DNA from: Rhizoclosmatium globosum
Lineage: Eukaryota > Chytridiomycota > Chytridiomycetes > Chytridiales > Chytriomycetaceae
Direction: 5' to 3'
Assembly: GCA_002104985.1 (NCBI GenBank)
Contig: MCGO01000067.1
Coordinates: 1 to 64,000, forward strand
DNA length: 64,000 nt
In this document: piece after piece, positions 62,200 through 64,000 of the stretch
How the letters are laid out: every line of letters begins with the position of its first letter
Position numbering within the stretch: the stretch's first letter is position 1
Position numbers and translations under genes: made by a program
Notes under the pieces: generated by a model
Database searches by the model: none
Told to the model about the DNA's origin: nothing
What the model saw: the letters and a program-made list of their open reading frames with translations, nothing else

Positions 62200-63556
62200 T
62201 GCGGGCCGATCGAACTCTTCTCGCGTTTTTCTTGTTTACCAGACGATGTGGCTCAGCCGCCAGAGTTGAGTTTCGCAAGTCAAGTGTCAGGGCTGGACGC
62301 AAGGATGCTCAGAACATTAGGGTTCGTGAAAAAAGCCTATTCTCACAAGTTTCTCCAGTTTCAAGCTTTTGCGGGAGGCTCCAAGGATGTGGCAACTGAT
62401 GACTCATCGCTGTGGGTCTCGTTATGTCAGTAAAACGTTTGTATGACCGAGACTCACGTGCAAAGTAGATTTCTTAGGTACTTTTTGAGCGGGATATCTC
62501 GGCAACGACGAAGGGAAAGCCGTTCGGACAAACGACCAGGGTACAGCAAGATCACATTGCAATCAATTTCTGCATAAGTCGCAGAATCTTTTGCATCGAA
62601 CTCGATGAGTGAATATTAAACTCATACATGTTGCGCTCGAACAATAAAGTCAAAATACAGGTCTTCATCTGAAGAATCAATTCTCACAACCAAAGAACCG
62701 AAGCATCTCTTTGAAATATTCAATTGAAAAGGTGCTAGAGATGAGAATAAACTCTGACGTCAGCTCACCCGAATTCATTTGCCCAAAAATCATATCCACT
62801 TTATCATAATAACAAGCTGCGGATACTAATATTGTTTTCGATCTCATCTACTGTGTCAGTCTTTGCTCCCACCACTCTTTGGCTTGTTTTTGCTGAGATA
62901 GCACCCCCTATTTCAGTGTAACATGGACTGCGCAAGATTTGCCGAAATTTTCTATAAAATGCACACCCCACATCTTCCCACTATTCCCAACCTCCAACAC
63001 CTCTTCCAATGAAAAAAACTTGTACCTAGCATATGTAGACGAGTGCTGTTTAGCGCACGGAATCGCAGAGACAATGCCTTAATTGGCCATCGACGTTGAC
63101 AGCTCAAGTCCCATCCACTCTGCTGTCAATTCTCGCGATGGGCAGGACACTTCGGTCCTGGGTCCTGGATCACTCGGCGTCTCTTCATAGAGTCGAGGTC
63201 AGGCGGAAGGGAAATGCTGTGTTTTGATCACGACTTGTTGTATCTCAATCAACATGTTCACAAGAGATTTGTGGTGACATCTTGTTCCTGTTGGAGCGTT
63301 GTCATTTCGTGATTAGTTACATCGGAAACTTTGTCACAGATTAGTTGGCTCCCACCTACCATCTTCCTCTTCCCTTTGAGAGACAGCTCAATACCATCTC
63401 TTGAAGGGGCAGGGACTCGACGCTGCCAGAAGTGTTAGGTCCCTGTTCCAATATTTTTAATATCAAATGATGAAACTTGCACGAGAACCTTTCTTTATAT
63501 TCATGACAATAAACGTAATTCTCTTACATAACACCTTATCACTTCACAAAACTGAT
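62200..63556. other. intergenic region without a supported gene
   Basis: Several short open frames (for example 62248-62433 +) lack domain or splice support. A TATAAAAT at about 62953 after a CT-rich context could be a promoter on the plus strand, but no coding sequence follows. A hairpin-like GGACACTTCGGTCC lies near 63148 (pairing GGAC/GTCC). Confidence 0.35.
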
Positions 63557-64000
63557 TCAAACCCGATATTCCAACGGCACATACTCTGGAATCAGCTTCC
63601 CATTCTCTCGACCCCCAAACTCATCCGCCGCCAGCTCATCCAAATCTTCTTGATGCAATTCAACCATCGCAGGGTACTTGAGATTCCACTTCTCCGCCAT
63701 TTCGAGAAGCTTGGGGTCGATTTCTCGCTGGATTACTGTCGGCACTGATTGCTGTTGTTGCTGCAGTGGCGCAACCGTAACAGGTTTGAGTTTCGATGCC
63801 TTCTTAGGTGCTGAAGGTGCAGCTGTAGGTATAGGTGCAGGAGCTGGCTCTGGCTTGGGCTGAGTGAATGAAAAACCGGTTGCTAGTGCCTGTGTAGCGT
63901 TTGGTGCAGGAGTCGCTGATGATGGAATAGGTTGAGCGGTTGATGAGTTGGATGATGCTGGTATAATGGGCCCCCCTGTTCCAAATGCAACATGATTTGT
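63557..64000 (-). CDS. 3' end of a Pro/Ala/Gln-rich protein (partial)
   Basis: The gene continues past the window edge. The visible part is low-complexity (GTGGPIIPASSNSS, ATGFSFTQPKPEPAPAPIP, poly-Gln) followed by a conserved-looking tail, PTVIQREIDPKLLEMAEKWN, LKYPAMVELHQEDLDELAAD and IPEYVPLEYRV, ending at 63557. A GFSF-type repeat hints at a nucleoporin, but a single repeat is not enough. The family cannot be assigned from the part seen. Confidence 0.5.
   Translation of the reverse strand, partial: TNHVAFGTGGPIIPASSNSSTAQPIPSSATPAPNATQALATGFSFTQPKPEPAPAPIPTAAPSAPKKASKLKPVTVAPLQQQQQSVPTVIQREIDPKLLEMAEKWNLKYPAMVELHQEDLDELAADEFGGRENGKLIPEYVPLEYRV

Noticed and set aside
63120..63210. Possible structured RNA or tRNA near a GGACACTTCGGTCC hairpin
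   Set aside because: No cloverleaf, no B-box and no anticodon arm could be formed; only one short stem is visible.

Overview
The window is nuclear DNA of a zoosporic (chytrid-type) fungus. Genes are close together and cut by many short GT-AG introns, often with a CTAAC/CTGAC-like branch site. The gene set is opisthokont and fungal: Tlg2/syntaxin-16, a KDM4-type demethylase, TFB3/MAT1, MCM5, symplekin, COX20, ALG8, an external/internal NADH dehydrogenase, CSN4 and a Yap-type bZIP factor. It also carries genes typical of early-diverging lineages: a retinoblastoma-family pocket protein and class-C-like seven-helix receptors. No bacterial-style operons are present.

Layout. 1-2.6 kb is the 3' part of a Ty1/copia element, followed by diverged direct repeats (2.6-4.9 kb). 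5.0-11.4 kb holds STX16/TLG2 (-) head to head with a JmjN-JmjC-ePHD demethylase (+), a degenerate duplication of that gene's 3' end, and TFB3/MAT1 (+). 11.6-18.6 kb (all -) holds a small membrane protein, MCM5 and an RB-like pocket protein. 18.8-20.7 kb (+) is a two-domain AAA+ ATPase that seems to lose its C-terminus at a repeat-bearing block. 21.9-25.3 kb (-) is a trehalose-6-phosphate synthase/phosphatase. 26.3-36 kb holds symplekin (+), a FAM135-type lipase-fold protein (+) and a SHOC1/ZIP2-like protein (-); this block sits between two nearly identical inverted repeats. 37.2-53.6 kb holds COX20, three paralogous receptors, NDH-2, ALG8 and CSN4. 53.8-64 kb holds a polytopic membrane protein apparently continuous with a MAN1/Src1-type domain, a MYND-finger protein, a tandem repeat array, a bZIP factor, an acidic protein and a partial gene.

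The most striking content is the receptor family at 38.1-41.0, 41.1-43.8 and 50.9-53.6 kb. Each gene encodes a signal peptide, a PstS-type phosphate-binding domain, a cysteine-rich EGF-like module, a class-C-like 7TM domain and a conserved cytosolic domain. Ordinary class C receptors carry a different (type I) periplasmic-binding fold. The 50.9 kb copy is intact and encodes 831 residues. A second unusual signal is a family of four short repeats (near 21.2, 25.6, 36.6 and 48.7 kb) that share a TATA-box promoter block and a poly(A)-signal block but, in part, have unrelated middles. Three of them lie upstream of, and in the same direction as, the next gene.

Many conserved genes (MCM5, RB, KDM4, CSN4, two receptors) need one or more single-base corrections to keep frame, often in homopolymers. 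This pattern looks like residual assembly error, so coding ends and apparent pseudogenes here should be read with that in mind.
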